Part shown: positions 7,998-16,816 of the stretch, piece by piece | Layout: each line of letters starts with the position of its first letter | Position numbering within the stretch: position 1 is the first letter of the stretch | Assembly (NCBI GenBank): GCA_011620345.1 | Contig: WOZJ01000050.1 | Span: forward strand, 35,812 to 99,811 | Direction of reading: 5' to 3' | Length of the DNA stretch: 64,000 nucleotides | Source: Nitrospirota bacterium | Lineage (GTDB): Bacteria; UBA2233 | Notes under the pieces: model-generated | Seen by the model: the letters and a program-made list of their open reading frames with translations, nothing else | What the model was told of the DNA's origin: nothing | Databases searched by the model: none | Position numbers and translations under genes: made by a program

Positions 7998-9182
7998 ATG
8001 GTGGGGATGAAGAGCAACCCATGTATTGCGGCAGCGAGCGAGATGAGGCCAGGGAGGTATCCCGCCGAGGATGGTTTTTCTCTCTATCAGAAGGTCTTGA
8101 AGGAATTTCTCCGAGAATGGCCCATTAAGCCCTCCGATGTAGGAGGGCTGTTTGCCGCTCCGGCGGGCATGGCCTCCGGAAACGGGGCGGAGGTGTTCAT
8201 CCATGAACGCCTCGTAGACGACCTCGGCATCCATCCAGCCGTTGCCGAAACGATCAACGTGGGCGGGGCAACCTACTCGGTCATGATCCAGCGTGCAGCG
8301 CTCGCCATCGAAAAAGGGCTTGCGGATGGAATCTTGTGCATAGGCGCCGGGAAGTTTCCGAAAGTCAGCGCGGGCGGGGCCGAGGAGATGGCCAAGATGG
8401 TCAGCCACCCCGAGTTCGAGTTCCCATACGGGGCGGCCATCTATGCCCTCTACGCCTTGGTGGCGACGGCCCACATGGAAGCGTTCGGGACCACTCCAGA
8501 GCAATTGGCCCGCGTAGCCGTTTCGGAGCGCAAGTGGGCACTCCATCACCCCAAGGCGCTCATGCGCGACAAGGGCGGCTTGTCGATCGAGGACGTGCTG
8601 GCCTCACGTATGATCGCAACCCCTTTTCACCTGCTCGATTGCTCCGTGCCCTGTGAAGGCGGCGGGGCAGTGCTTGTTTGTTCAGAGGCAATGGCAAAGA
8701 AAATCAACCCGAACCCCGCCTACATCCTGGGGTTTGGAGAAAAGCACGATTATGGGTTCATTTCCCAATCCAGAAGCTTTACGAGCCTTTTGGGTGCAAG
8801 GGATACTGGCAAGGCAGCATTCGAAATGGCCGGGCTTACACCGAAGGATATCGATTTTGTCGAGCTCTACGATGCCTTTTCAATCAACCCCATCGTGCTG
8901 CTGGAAGACTTGGGGTTTGTTCCAAAGGGCAAAGGGGGGCCTTTTATCATGGAGGGCCACACGGACCCGGGCGGTGATTTGCCGTCGAACACCTACGGAG
9001 GGCTTTTGTCGTTCGGGCATACGGGCGATGCTTCGGGCATCTCGATGATCATCGAGGGGGCCCTCCAGATCATGGGGAAGGCGCCCGGCATACAGCTTGA
9101 AAAGGCAGAGGCGGGTCTTGTTCACACTTACGGAGGAATGATGGCCGAGCACGCAACGCTCATTCTAGGGAGACATGCATGA
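7998..9182 (+). CDS. Thiolase-fold protein of the SCP2/Ltp2 type (probable acyl-CoA aldolase)
   Basis: A 394-residue thiolase-superfamily protein without the catalytic cysteines. The position usually held by the nucleophile reads 'INVGGATYS' (Gly89/Gly90), and the C-terminal Cys motif reads 'HTYGGMM'. 'ELYDAFSINP' and 'SFGHTGDASG' keep the other thiolase landmarks. This loss is characteristic of Ltp2-type lipid-transfer/aldolase proteins, which pair with a DUF35 protein to split steroid side-chain beta-hydroxyacyl-CoAs by retro-aldol cleavage. The DUF35 gene follows with a 4-bp overlap, then two MaoC hydratases and an acyl-CoA dehydrogenase. The actual substrate is not deducible from sequence. 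ATG at 8007 is an alternative start. Confidence 0.85.
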   Translation: MVGMKSNPCIAAASEMRPGRYPAEDGFSLYQKVLKEFLREWPIKPSDVGGLFAAPAGMASGNGAEVFIHERLVDDLGIHPAVAETINVGGATYSVMIQRAALAIEKGLADGILCIGAGKFPKVSAGGAEEMAKMVSHPEFEFPYGAAIYALYALVATAHMEAFGTTPEQLARVAVSERKWALHHPKALMRDKGGLSIEDVLASRMIATPFHLLDCSVPCEGGGAVLVCSEAMAKKINPNPAYILGFGEKHDYGFISQSRSFTSLLGARDTGKAAFEMAGLTPKDIDFVELYDAFSINPIVLLEDLGFVPKGKGGPFIMEGHTDPGGDLPSNTYGGLLSFGHTGDASGISMIIEGALQIMGKAPGIQLEKAEAGLVHTYGGMMAEHATLILGRHA

Positions 9183-9583
9183 ACCAAAAACCACTACCTG
9201 AGGTTAAAGCTTTTAGCTCTCCCTACTGGTCGGCGGCCAGGGAGGAAAGGCTCGTCATTCAACACTGCAAGGCCTGCGGGGCTTATAACTTCTACCCGAG
9301 GCCCTTCTGCCCCAAATGCTTCGGGCTTGAGTTCGATTGGCTAGAGGCCTCCGGCGAGGGCGAGGTGCTCACCTACAGCGTCGTTTACCAGGCGCCTTAC
9401 CCTTCCTACGCACCGGATGCGCCCTACATCTTGGCCGTTATCAAGCTCAAAGAAGGCCCCCAGATGATGGCGAACGTCTTAAATTGCCCAAAAGAGGCGA
9501 TCAAGGTCGGGCTAAAAGTGCATGTTTGCTTTGAAGAACGCCAGGGGGCCTTCAAAGTGCCCCAGTTCACACCCATTGGATAA
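9179..9583 (+). CDS. DUF35 zinc-ribbon/OB-fold protein, partner of the thiolase-like protein
   Basis: 134 residues. The zinc ribbon uses Cys30, Cys33, Cys44 and Cys47 ('HCKACG' and 'CPKC') and is followed by an OB-fold with the typical 'GEGEVLTYSVVYQAP' entry strand. DUF35 proteins bind SCP-thiolase-like enzymes and are needed for their aldolase or acyl-transfer activity, as in the ChsH2 DUF35 domain with Ltp2, or the thiolase/HMG-CoA synthase/DUF35 complex of archaea. The 4-bp overlap with the thiolase-like gene supports a stoichiometric complex. In mycobacterial ChsH2 this domain is fused to a MaoC domain; here it is a separate gene. Confidence 0.88.
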   Translation: MNQKPLPEVKAFSSPYWSAAREERLVIQHCKACGAYNFYPRPFCPKCFGLEFDWLEASGEGEVLTYSVVYQAPYPSYAPDAPYILAVIKLKEGPQMMANVLNCPKEAIKVGLKVHVCFEERQGAFKVPQFTPIG

Positions 9584-9594
9584 GGGGAAAGTCC

Positions 9595-10128
9595 ATGCAA
9601 GAAGCACCCACAAAAAGCCCAACGGGCTTTGATCTTAAGTTCGGCACCTACGAGCAAGCCAAGGCCATGATCGGCACCAAATCGGAGGTGCTTTTTTCCG
9701 ATGTAGATGTCAACGTCCCGATGATCAAGTACTATGCGGCGCACTTGGAGGATGCCAACCCGAGCTACTGGGACGAGGACTTCGCAACACAAGCCTGGGG
9801 GAGCGTCGTCTCCCCCCCGGGGATGCTCATGTCCTGGCTGATGCCTCTGCCCTGGAAACCCTCAGGCCGGGGTGTCGCGCCTTTATTGGCCACGCAGGTT
9901 CCGCTGCCAGGCGATACGCTCATTAACGTGTCGACCGAAACGGAGTTCATTAGGCCCATCCGAGCGGGCGAGCGCCTGAACGTGACCGATGAGGTCGCGG
10001 ACGTTACGCCCGAGAAGCAAACCCGCCTCGGAAAGGGGCACTTTATTACGACGGTGGCCACGTTTCGGAACGAAAAGGGCGCGGTCGTGGCCAAGAACAC
10101 GAACGTGATGTTCCGGTTCAGCCTATAA
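9595..10128 (+). CDS. MaoC-like hotdog enoyl-CoA hydratase subunit (ChsH2 N-domain-like)
   Basis: 177 residues with a hotdog fold of the FAS1-like dehydratase/MaoC N-terminal type. The segment 'MIKYYAAHLEDANPSYWDE' matches the substrate-proximal helix of these proteins, and 'VVSPPGMLMSWLM' lies on the central hotdog helix. This half usually lacks the full hydratase dyad and pairs with a second MaoC protein, which is exactly the next gene. Together they would hydrate an alpha,beta-unsaturated acyl-CoA. 11 bp separate it from the DUF35 gene. Confidence 0.8.
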   Translation: MQEAPTKSPTGFDLKFGTYEQAKAMIGTKSEVLFSDVDVNVPMIKYYAAHLEDANPSYWDEDFATQAWGSVVSPPGMLMSWLMPLPWKPSGRGVAPLLATQVPLPGDTLINVSTETEFIRPIRAGERLNVTDEVADVTPEKQTRLGKGHFITTVATFRNEKGAVVAKNTNVMFRFSL

Positions 10129-10146
10129 GGTTAGGAGAGGACAAGG

Positions 10147-10590
10147 ATGTATACAAAGCGCTATGCGCAGCGTTATTTTGAAGACGTCCAGGAAAATGAA
10201 GCCCTGCCCGAGGTGCATCTGGAGGTCACATTCAAGCGGGTTATTCAGGATGCCGCGGCGACGCTCGATTACTTCCCCGGCCATCATGACCCGGAGTATG
10301 CCCAGACCCAGGGACAAAAGACGGTCTACCTGAATACAATGTGTTTGCAAGGCTTCATCGACAGGGTGGTAACCGACTGGGCGGGGCCTTACACCTTCAT
10401 TCTAAAGCGTAAGATGACCATGGCACGCTCGGTCTACGCGGGCGATACGATGTACGGAAAGGGAAGGGTTATCAAGAAATACGCCCATGATGGCCGGCAT
10501 CTTGTTGACATTGGAATCGAAGTGGGCAACGAAGAGGGAGTCTGCTGTCCAGCGAGTGTAACGGTTGTGCTTCCGAGCAAGAACGGCTAA
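10147..10590 (+). CDS. MaoC-like enoyl-CoA hydratase subunit (ChsH1-like)
   Basis: 147 residues, the second hotdog protein of the pair. 'DYFPGHHDPEYAQ' resembles the Asp-x4-His catalytic element of MaoC/R-hydratases, here with a doubled His. The chain then follows the hotdog helix ('TMCLQGFIDRVVTDW') and the C-terminal strands. It probably supplies the catalytic residues of a heterodimeric hydratase with the preceding protein. Start at ATG 10147 behind TTAGGAGAGGA. It ends 25 bp before the acyl-CoA dehydrogenase start. Confidence 0.8.
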   Translation: MYTKRYAQRYFEDVQENEALPEVHLEVTFKRVIQDAAATLDYFPGHHDPEYAQTQGQKTVYLNTMCLQGFIDRVVTDWAGPYTFILKRKMTMARSVYAGDTMYGKGRVIKKYAHDGRHLVDIGIEVGNEEGVCCPASVTVVLPSKNG

Positions 10591-10615
10591 CGCAAAAAAT
10601 AAGGAGGAAAGGTCC

Positions 10616-11779
10616 ATGCCGATCGAGTTAAAAGAGGTCGAGCAGGCGATCGGAGGGATTACGAGGCGGTTTGACCGTGCCTACTGGCTTAAATGCTACA
10701 AAGAAAGGCGCTTTACCGACGAGCTCTGGCAGGCGATGGCAGACGCCGGGCTTTTGGGGGCAGGCATTCCGGAAGAGTACGGCGGGGTCGGAGGTGGGCT
10801 TACCGAAACGGTGGCCGTGATGGATGGGCTTTCTAAGGCCGGCCTTCCTCCTTTGTACCTCGTGATTACGGGGCTGTCGCGCGCCGCCATCTTAAAGCAC
10901 GGTACGGAAGAACAAAAGCAGCGCTACATCCCGCCCACGGTGACGGGCGAAGAGAAATTTTGCTTTGCGATTACCGAGCCCAACGCCGGGACAAACTCTT
11001 TCAAGATTCAAACGCTCGCCAAAGAAACGGGCAAGGGTACCTACAAAATCACTGGCCAAAAGATCTTCATCTCGGGCGCGGACGTGGCCGAGTGGATGCT
11101 TTTGGTGGCCCGGACGACGCCCTACAGCCAGGTCAACGACCGCAAAGAGGGGCTGGCGCTCTTCATCGTGGACGCCAAGGCGCCGGGGATCGAGCTTAGC
11201 CCTTTGAACGTTATGATGGTCTGCCCAGAAAGGCAGTTCATCGTGAACTTCGACGAGGTCGAGGTGCCGGCAGAGAACCTCGTGGGCGAAAAAGACAAGG
11301 GTGTGCGGGTTCTCTTCGATGCCTTAAACCCTGAAAGGCTCTTGATCGCCGCGATGAGCTTAGGGATCGGGGATTTTGCGCTACAAAAAGCCGTGGAGTA
11401 CGCAAACACCCGCGCACCCTTCGATGAGCCCATCGGTTCCTACCAGGCGCTCCAGCACCCGATGGCCTACGCCAAGGCGCACCTGGAGGCGTCACGGCTT
11501 ATGCTCTACAAGGCGGCCCAAGTGTACGACGCGGGGTCTGTGGCCGGTGCCGAGTCGAACATGGCCAAGTTACTATGCACCGAGGCGGCTACCGAGGCCT
11601 GCGAGATCGCGCTCCAGACGCACGGAGGCTACGGGTTTGATTTAGACTACGACGTCATTTCTCTCTGGAGCATCGCCCGGATCATGGAGGTAGCCCCGAT
11701 CAACAACCAGATGGTGCTGAACTTTTTGGGCGAACGCGTCCTTGGGCTGCCCAAATCCTACGGAAGGTTTCGTGGCTAA
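10616..11779 (+). CDS. Acyl-CoA dehydrogenase
   Basis: 387 residues starting at ATG 10616, chosen over an upstream in-frame start because of the strong AAGGAGG ribosome site. Motifs: 'CFAITEPNAGTNSF' (FAD/substrate-binding strand), 'KIFISGAD', 'GYGFDLDYDV' and the C-terminal 'ERVLGLPKSY'. The position that holds the catalytic Glu in medium-chain enzymes reads 'EVAPINNQM', so the base may lie elsewhere, as in other members with this tail. It would introduce the double bond that the MaoC pair hydrates and the aldolase pair cleaves, so the five genes form a short acyl-CoA degradation pathway. Electrons would pass to ETF. Confidence 0.9.
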   Translation: MPIELKEVEQAIGGITRRFDRAYWLKCYKERRFTDELWQAMADAGLLGAGIPEEYGGVGGGLTETVAVMDGLSKAGLPPLYLVITGLSRAAILKHGTEEQKQRYIPPTVTGEEKFCFAITEPNAGTNSFKIQTLAKETGKGTYKITGQKIFISGADVAEWMLLVARTTPYSQVNDRKEGLALFIVDAKAPGIELSPLNVMMVCPERQFIVNFDEVEVPAENLVGEKDKGVRVLFDALNPERLLIAAMSLGIGDFALQKAVEYANTRAPFDEPIGSYQALQHPMAYAKAHLEASRLMLYKAAQVYDAGSVAGAESNMAKLLCTEAATEACEIALQTHGGYGFDLDYDVISLWSIARIMEVAPINNQMVLNFLGERVLGLPKSYGRFRG

Positions 11780-11918
11780 CCAGGCAGGGGATCTTCCTGC
11801 CGGTGTATCGCTGGAATTCGTGGCGATCTTAAAAGAACCCCTGTATTTTGTATACTATGCTGGGTATGCTATGGCCTAGGGCCTGCATGGTGCCACGAAA
11901 AGAGCGCTAGGAGCGGTT

Positions 11919-12908
11919 ATGGATAAGCTTGTAGACGCCCAAGGTTATCTTCGCTACGGCTTGTACGACGAGCCGGTCGAGAACGTCAATTTTCAAGACT
12001 ACCCCCTAGAGACCCCGATGGGGTTCAAGGTCCCCAAGGGGCTGAAGGGCTTCATGGCCAACCAGTTCCATTTTTTTGGGGTTTTAGGGCAAGACATCAT
12101 GGTGGGGATGGCCGTAGTAGACCTGAAATACCTGACCAACGGGTTTCTTTACGTGTACGACCGAAAAACGCGCAAGCTGGCCGAAGCACGCAAGATCTCT
12201 TTGCCTTCTTCCAAGGTGTTTATCAAAACAACGCCCGCCACGCCCGAGAGCGTTTTTTCCTCGCGCCGCCTAAAAATAGAAATCCTCCATGACAAGGTGA
12301 AGGCCAGCGCCTGGGATGTTCGCGTGGACGTAACCCTGCGGCCAAGCGCCTCACCTTTAAGGCTGTGCAGCAGAGCCGGGTATCGCGGCTGGGTCTATAC
12401 AGAAAAGACCGTGCCGATTGATTTGTCGGGCCAAGTTTGTTATGGAGGCCGAACCGTTGAGGTCGGCTCTCCAGCCTATAGGGGCCTCATGGACTGGACG
12501 GCCGGCTACATGCGACGTCATACCTTCTGGAACTGGGCGGCTGCCGCCTCCACCCTGCCGGATGGCCGGTCGTTTGGGCTGAATCTTTCTTGCGGGGTCA
12601 ACGAGACCAGCTTTACCGAGAACGCTTTTTGGGTCGATGGCGTTCGTACCAAAGTCGATACGGTGAACTTTGTCTTCCAAAGCCGCAACCTATACGAGCC
12701 TTGGCACGTTGCCTCCTACGATCAGAATGTAGACCTCGCCTTCTACCCGGAGGCCCACCGGGAAGAATCTGTCAATGCACTGCTCGTGAAGTCTAAATTC
12801 AAACAGTTCATGGGAACCTTTGTTGGCCGGCTAAGAGCCGATTCTGGGGAAACAATCAAAATTGAAGCCTGCCCTGGATGGGCCGAGGACCACTATGCCA
12901 AGTGGTGA
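11919..12908 (+). CDS. DUF2804 family protein
   Basis: 329 residues matching the DUF2804 family by its conserved landmarks: 'WTAGYMRRHTFWNW', 'GLNLSCGVNET', 'NAFWVDG' and the terminal 'GWAEDHYAKW'. These are beta-rich proteins of unknown biochemical function. There is no signal peptide or TM segment. It lies alone, 139 bp after the acyl-CoA dehydrogenase and 243 bp before the transglutaminase-like gene. The family resembles lipocalin-like/AttH-type folds in texture, but no function should be assumed. Confidence 0.85.
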   Translation: MDKLVDAQGYLRYGLYDEPVENVNFQDYPLETPMGFKVPKGLKGFMANQFHFFGVLGQDIMVGMAVVDLKYLTNGFLYVYDRKTRKLAEARKISLPSSKVFIKTTPATPESVFSSRRLKIEILHDKVKASAWDVRVDVTLRPSASPLRLCSRAGYRGWVYTEKTVPIDLSGQVCYGGRTVEVGSPAYRGLMDWTAGYMRRHTFWNWAAAASTLPDGRSFGLNLSCGVNETSFTENAFWVDGVRTKVDTVNFVFQSRNLYEPWHVASYDQNVDLAFYPEAHREESVNALLVKSKFKQFMGTFVGRLRADSGETIKIEACPGWAEDHYAKW

Positions 12909-13151
12909 TTTACCCTAGTCGGCCAAAATGCTAGCCGTCGTATGGTGTAAGAATCGCCCATCTTTGATGCTATTTGGCTACGCCGTCTTCGTTTGGTTTA
13001 ACGGCTGACGAAAGCAAGGCTCCTTATGCCCTTCTATCGGCCATCACTTTGGTATCGAGTACATTTTGGGCATTTGCCGGCCCTGTAAACACAATGGTGT
13101 CAAGCCTGGAGAATCTAGAGAATAAGGAAAGGACGCAAAAAGGATGCTTCG

Positions 13152-13811
13152 ATGCAGGAATACTTAAAGCCCACGTATTTCATCGACAGCGAACATGCTT
13201 CTGTTGTCGCTTACGCCAAACGGGTCACGGAGGGTGCGGGCGGCCCTGTCCAGGCGGCGGTTCGGTTGTTTTATGCCGTGAGGGACGGGATTCGTTACGA
13301 CCCCTACAGCATGGCCATTTCTAAAGAGGAATTTCGTGCAAGCCGCGTGCTCGAAAGGGCCAAGGCCTTCTGCGTTCCGAAGGCCATTTTGTTGGCCGCG
13401 CTTGCCAGGGCTGCGGGGGTTCCGGCCGCGCTCGGGTTTGCCGATGTCCGCAACCACCTTACGAGCAAACGCCTAACGGAAACCATGGGGACGGACGTGT
13501 TTGCCTTTCATGGCTACACGCTGCTCTATTTAGATGGGCGCTGGCTCAAGGCCACGGCTACGTTCAACAAAGAGCTCTGCGAGAAAGCCGGCATCCTTCC
13601 GCTCGAGTTCGACGGCCGTAACGATGCGCTCTTTCAGCCTTTGGACAAAGAGGGCAGGCGTCATATGGAATACCTTAAAGACAGGGGTATGTACGCGGAT
13701 TTTCCTTACGAGGCATGGCTTCAGGCCATGCTCGAGGCCTACCCTTTCATGGCAACCGCGTTAGCCCAAGCGCCCCAGGGCGACTTCGAGGCCGAAGTGG
13801 GCAAAGAATAA
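13152..13811 (+). CDS. Transglutaminase-like superfamily protein
   Basis: 219 residues. The core shows Cys74 in 'KAFCVPKAILLAALARAAGVPA' (read as two adjacent motifs) and His120 in 'FHGYTLLYLDGRW', giving two of the three papain-like residues. The third position, usually Asp, falls in 'WLKATATFN', where Asp is replaced; the 'KAT.TFN' version is common in cytoplasmic COG1305-type proteins of unknown activity. It may be a cysteine protease or amidase, or a non-catalytic relative. No export signal. Palindromic repeats separate it from the convergent kinase fusion gene. Confidence 0.85.
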   Translation: MQEYLKPTYFIDSEHASVVAYAKRVTEGAGGPVQAAVRLFYAVRDGIRYDPYSMAISKEEFRASRVLERAKAFCVPKAILLAALARAAGVPAALGFADVRNHLTSKRLTETMGTDVFAFHGYTLLYLDGRWLKATATFNKELCEKAGILPLEFDGRNDALFQPLDKEGRRHMEYLKDRGMYADFPYEAWLQAMLEAYPFMATALAQAPQGDFEAEVGKE

Positions 13812-13879
13812 AGCAATGCTTTGTGGCCGTTGACGTTTTGGCAGGGTTAAATTCCCAAAGACATGCCCTGCAAAAGAAG

Positions 13880-13937
13880 ATAGGCGGGGTTTTCCAACCC
13901 CGCCGGAAGGAGAGCGGGGCGTGTTTGTCCCGCCTAT
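13880..13937. repeat. REP-like palindromic intergenic element, copy 1
   Basis: Between two convergent genes. An outer inverted repeat ATAGGCGGG (13880-13888) / CCCGCCTAT (13929-13937) encloses a hairpin GGCGGGGTT-TTCC-AACCCCGCC (13883-13904). The same outer arms occur as a perfect 12-bp palindrome at 33428-33455 and in degraded form near 53030. Placement at gene 3' ends is typical of REP/BIME elements that bound transcripts or stabilise RNA. Confidence 0.7.
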
Positions 13938-13987
13938 CGGGGGGAGTGGGCTTGACGGTATTGGCCGGCGCTCGAGAATGCTGGCGA

Positions 13988-15577
13988 TTAGACGCCCTTG
14001 AGGGCGTTTGATTTGAGAATGCGCTCAACCTGCGATGCGAGGGGTTTTTCGCTCCAAATCCTAAGAAGTGGGGCCTCGATCCCCACAGGGAGAGGGGCAA
14101 AGGAGGCAAGCTGGCTCTCTAGGATTTCCGTACGCCCGTCGGCAACCTGCTCGCCCGAGAGTTGCCTTTTTTGGAGACGACAGACAAGGGTTGCCTTGGA
14201 GGCCTCGCAGGCGATAAACACCGTCCTGGCTTGAATCCCTGCTCGCTTTAGCTCGGCTAGAGGGAGCGTTCGCTCTTGGGGCCCTGGAAACCCGCCTTCT
14301 ATAATAATGCTTCTTCCAGCCTTGATGTGGCCAAGGGCCCTATGAACGAGCTCTTCGTAGGTTCTTTGGGAAAAATCCGTCGAATAAATGCCCTCGCCGA
14401 AAGGCACGTAGTGGCGCTGTTCGCCGATGCCGGCAAGCTCTTTCCGAACCTTGTCCGTGGAGAGCGTCGGGATGTCGAGCGCTTCGGAAAGGGCCATGGC
14501 GAGCGTCGTCTTGCCGGACCCCATCGGCCCCAAAACGACCAAAAGCAGCGGCTCAGAGATACCCAAGGATCTTCTGTAGGCTAGACGAAAATAGCCGCGA
14601 ACCCTCTGAAAGGCCTTGGAACCTGGTTTGGCCGAGTCTTTTTCGAGCGAAAACCCTTCTACCTTGCCCCGGACGTAGGCCCTGTAGGCTTCGTAAAACG
14701 GCAGAAGCTCTAAAAGATCTTTGTCGTTTGTCTCTTGAGTGAACGCCCGTTTAAATGCCTTGGCCCAGTTGGGGAACCCCTGAAAAGTGAGGTCCATCGT
14801 AAGGAAGGCCACGTCCGAAGCTACGTCGTGGAAGCGAAACCGTTCGTTGAACTCGATCTGGTCTATGATCAAGACTTCTCCAGAGGGGGGGAAGTACACG
14901 TGGTCTGCGTGCAAGTCCCCGTGGCAGTCACGGATAAAGCCTTCCTGAACGCGCCTTTGCAGCAATTCCCGGTGCTCTACAAGGAAGCTGTTGGTGAAGG
15001 CCTCGATTGCCCGGTACTCACGCTCACTCAAGGTAAACCCGATGTAGGGCAGGGTTTGCTCGAAGTTTTCGTCCGTGTTGCGCTTGATCTGGGCGGGTTC
15101 GCCGAACACCGAGCGCGCCTCGTCCAAAGGGCCGTTTGCATAAAACGCTTGGAGTTTTTTTGCGAGCGCAACGATGTGATGCTCCTCAAGCCGTCCATCC
15201 CCAAGCATGGCCTTCAAGCTCCAGGCATCGTCTAGTCTCTTCATCTTAAGGGCGTATTCTACGGCCCTCTCGAAATCTTCCGGGTGCTCGGAGAGGCGAA
15301 AAGACCCGTTTTTGTCTTTTAAGATGGCTACGGCCCCTTCGTAGACGCCGGCTGCAAGCCTTCGGTTGAGCTCGATCTCTTGCTGGATAAAGTACCTGCG
15401 TTTTTCAAGCGAGGTGAAATCTAAAAAGCCAAAATTTACGGACTTTTTTACCTTGTAAACGTGTTCTCCGGCCACAAAGACGTCGCTGATGTGCGTCTGG
15501 ACGTGCCGAACCTCTGCCCCTTCAGACAGGCCAAAGCTTGTGGGGTCGAGCAAGAAGGCTTTGAGGGCCTCGTCCAT
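13988..15577 (-). CDS. APH-family kinase fused to P-loop ATPase/kinase (COG2187-COG0645 type)
   Basis: 529 residues in two domains. The N-terminal half (1-330) has an aminoglycoside-phosphotransferase-like fold with His219-Gly-Asp221 in 'DCHGDLHADHV' and metal-ligand Asp239 in 'LIIDQIEF'. The C-terminal half starts with a Walker A motif 'GPMGSGKTT' (350-358) followed by an adenylate-kinase-like segment with 'STDKVRKEL' and 'IIEGGF'. Such fusions are widespread but uncharacterised; small-molecule phosphorylation is likely, while antibiotic resistance is not implied. It starts 8 bp after the metK stop on the same strand, so the two genes are probably cotranscribed. Confidence 0.88.
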   Translation of the reverse strand: MDEALKAFLLDPTSFGLSEGAEVRHVQTHISDVFVAGEHVYKVKKSVNFGFLDFTSLEKRRYFIQQEIELNRRLAAGVYEGAVAILKDKNGSFRLSEHPEDFERAVEYALKMKRLDDAWSLKAMLGDGRLEEHHIVALAKKLQAFYANGPLDEARSVFGEPAQIKRNTDENFEQTLPYIGFTLSEREYRAIEAFTNSFLVEHRELLQRRVQEGFIRDCHGDLHADHVYFPPSGEVLIIDQIEFNERFRFHDVASDVAFLTMDLTFQGFPNWAKAFKRAFTQETNDKDLLELLPFYEAYRAYVRGKVEGFSLEKDSAKPGSKAFQRVRGYFRLAYRRSLGISEPLLLVVLGPMGSGKTTLAMALSEALDIPTLSTDKVRKELAGIGEQRHYVPFGEGIYSTDFSQRTYEELVHRALGHIKAGRSIIIEGGFPGPQERTLPLAELKRAGIQARTVFIACEASKATLVCRLQKRQLSGEQVADGRTEILESQLASFAPLPVGIEAPLLRIWSEKPLASQVERILKSNALKGV

Positions 15578-15584
15578 GGCGTGC

Positions 15585-16748
15585 TTAAGCCCGCATTCCG
15601 AAGTATTCCTTTAGCTTCTCGACTTGGTCTGTTCGTTCCCAGCTGAACTCTGGCTCTGTCCGGCCAAAATGGCCGTAGGTCGCGGTTTGCCTGTAGATCG
15701 GCCGTAGGAGGTCGAGATTCTCGATGATCATCTTGGGGCGGAAGTCGAAAAGCTCCTCTACGGCGCGTATAAGCCGCTCTTTTTCTACCTGCGCCGTGCC
15801 GAACGCGTGGACCATGACCGACACGGGCCTGGCTACCCCGATCGCGTAGGCCACCTGCACTTCGATGCGCTTGGCAAGCCCTGCGGCAACCAGGTTCTTG
15901 GCAACGTAGCGGGCCATGTAGCAAGCGCTCCGATCGACCTTGCTGGGGTCCTTGCCGGAAAAGCAGCCGCCTCCGTGGTGGCCCATCCCCCCGTAGGTGT
16001 CGACAATAATCTTCCTGCCCGTAAGCCCCGAATCTCCCTCGGGCCCGCCAACAACGAACCGGCCCGTAGGGTTTATGAAGAGCTTCATACCGGGAAGTTT
16101 GAGCTCTTTTGGGATGATGGGGGTTACGACTTCTTCGATGATGCCTTCGGTTACCATCCGAAGGTCGGCCTCTTCGGTATGCTGCGAGGAAACAACGACA
16201 GCCTGAATGCCGACAGGCTCGTCGTTTTCGTAAAGGACGGTTACTTGAGTCTTTCCGTCCGGGCGCAAGAAGGGCAGTTTTCCGCTCTTTCGTGCAAAAG
16301 AGAGTCTTTTGGCGAGCAGTTGGGCAAAGCTGATCGGCATGGGCATGAGCGTATCGGTTTCGTCGCAGGCGTAGCCGAACATCAGCCCTTGATCTCCAGC
16401 ACCCTGCTCATGGCCGTCGTACTCGTCCACGCCTAGGGCGATGTCGGGCGATTGCCTCCCGATATCGACAAGAAAGCTCACTTTGTTCGCCCTGAAGGAA
16501 TCGCCCTGCAGGTCATAACCGACCTCCCGGATGACTTCCCTCGCAACCTTAACCACGTCTACGTAGGCATCCGAGCTGACTTCTCCGGCAAGAATGGCCG
16601 TTTTGCCGGTCAAGAGGGTTTCCAGAGCGACCCTTGCCTTTTTGTCGCTCGCCAAATAGGCATCCAAAATGGCGTCCGAGATTTGATCTGCCAGTTTGTC
16701 TGGGTGACCCTCTGTGACGGACTCCGACGTAAACAAGTAACTTGACAT
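15585..16748 (-). CDS. metK: S-adenosylmethionine synthetase
   Basis: Makes SAM from methionine and ATP. 387 residues starting '[18 protein letters not shown]', the family's conserved N-terminus with the ATP-binding His. '[16 protein letters not shown]' and '[16 protein letters not shown]' are the signature loops. The ATG at 16748 aligns with the normal N-terminus. An in-frame TTG at 16793 would add 15 residues and has a much better ribosome site (AAGGAGG, 5-nt spacing), so the true start is uncertain. No SAM riboswitch is visible upstream. Divergent from rplU; leads an operon with the kinase-fusion gene. Confidence 0.96.
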   Translation of the reverse strand: MSSYLFTSESVTEGHPDKLADQISDAILDAYLASDKKARVALETLLTGKTAILAGEVSSDAYVDVVKVAREVIREVGYDLQGDSFRANKVSFLVDIGRQSPDIALGVDEYDGHEQGAGDQGLMFGYACDETDTLMPMPISFAQLLAKRLSFARKSGKLPFLRPDGKTQVTVLYENDEPVGIQAVVVSSQHTEEADLRMVTEGIIEEVVTPIIPKELKLPGMKLFINPTGRFVVGGPEGDSGLTGRKIIVDTYGGMGHHGGGCFSGKDPSKVDRSACYMARYVAKNLVAAGLAKRIEVQVAYAIGVARPVSVMVHAFGTAQVEKERLIRAVEELFDFRPKMIIENLDLLRPIYRQTATYGHFGRTEPEFSWERTDQVEKLKEYFGMRA

Positions 16749-16790
16749 TGCCTGCGCTATCCCCCTGTTTGGTCTTATTGCTTGTTTGGA

Positions 16791-16805
16791 CAAAACAACC
16801 TCCTT
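16791..16805 (-). promoter_or_regulatory. Strong ribosome binding site for an upstream TTG start of metK
   Basis: On the minus strand AAGGAGG (complement of 16799-16805) lies 5 nt before TTG at 16793-16791, which is in frame with metK. It is either the true metK start, giving a 15-residue N-terminal extension, or a leader initiation site. The ATG at 16748 has only a distant G-rich tract. Confidence 0.5.
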
Positions 16806-16816
16806 GAGCCCTAAGG

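Noticed and set aside
12974-13324. Open frame of 116 codons from a TTG ahead of the transglutaminase-like gene
   Set aside because: It overlaps that gene in another frame, its start is weak, and its product has no domain features.
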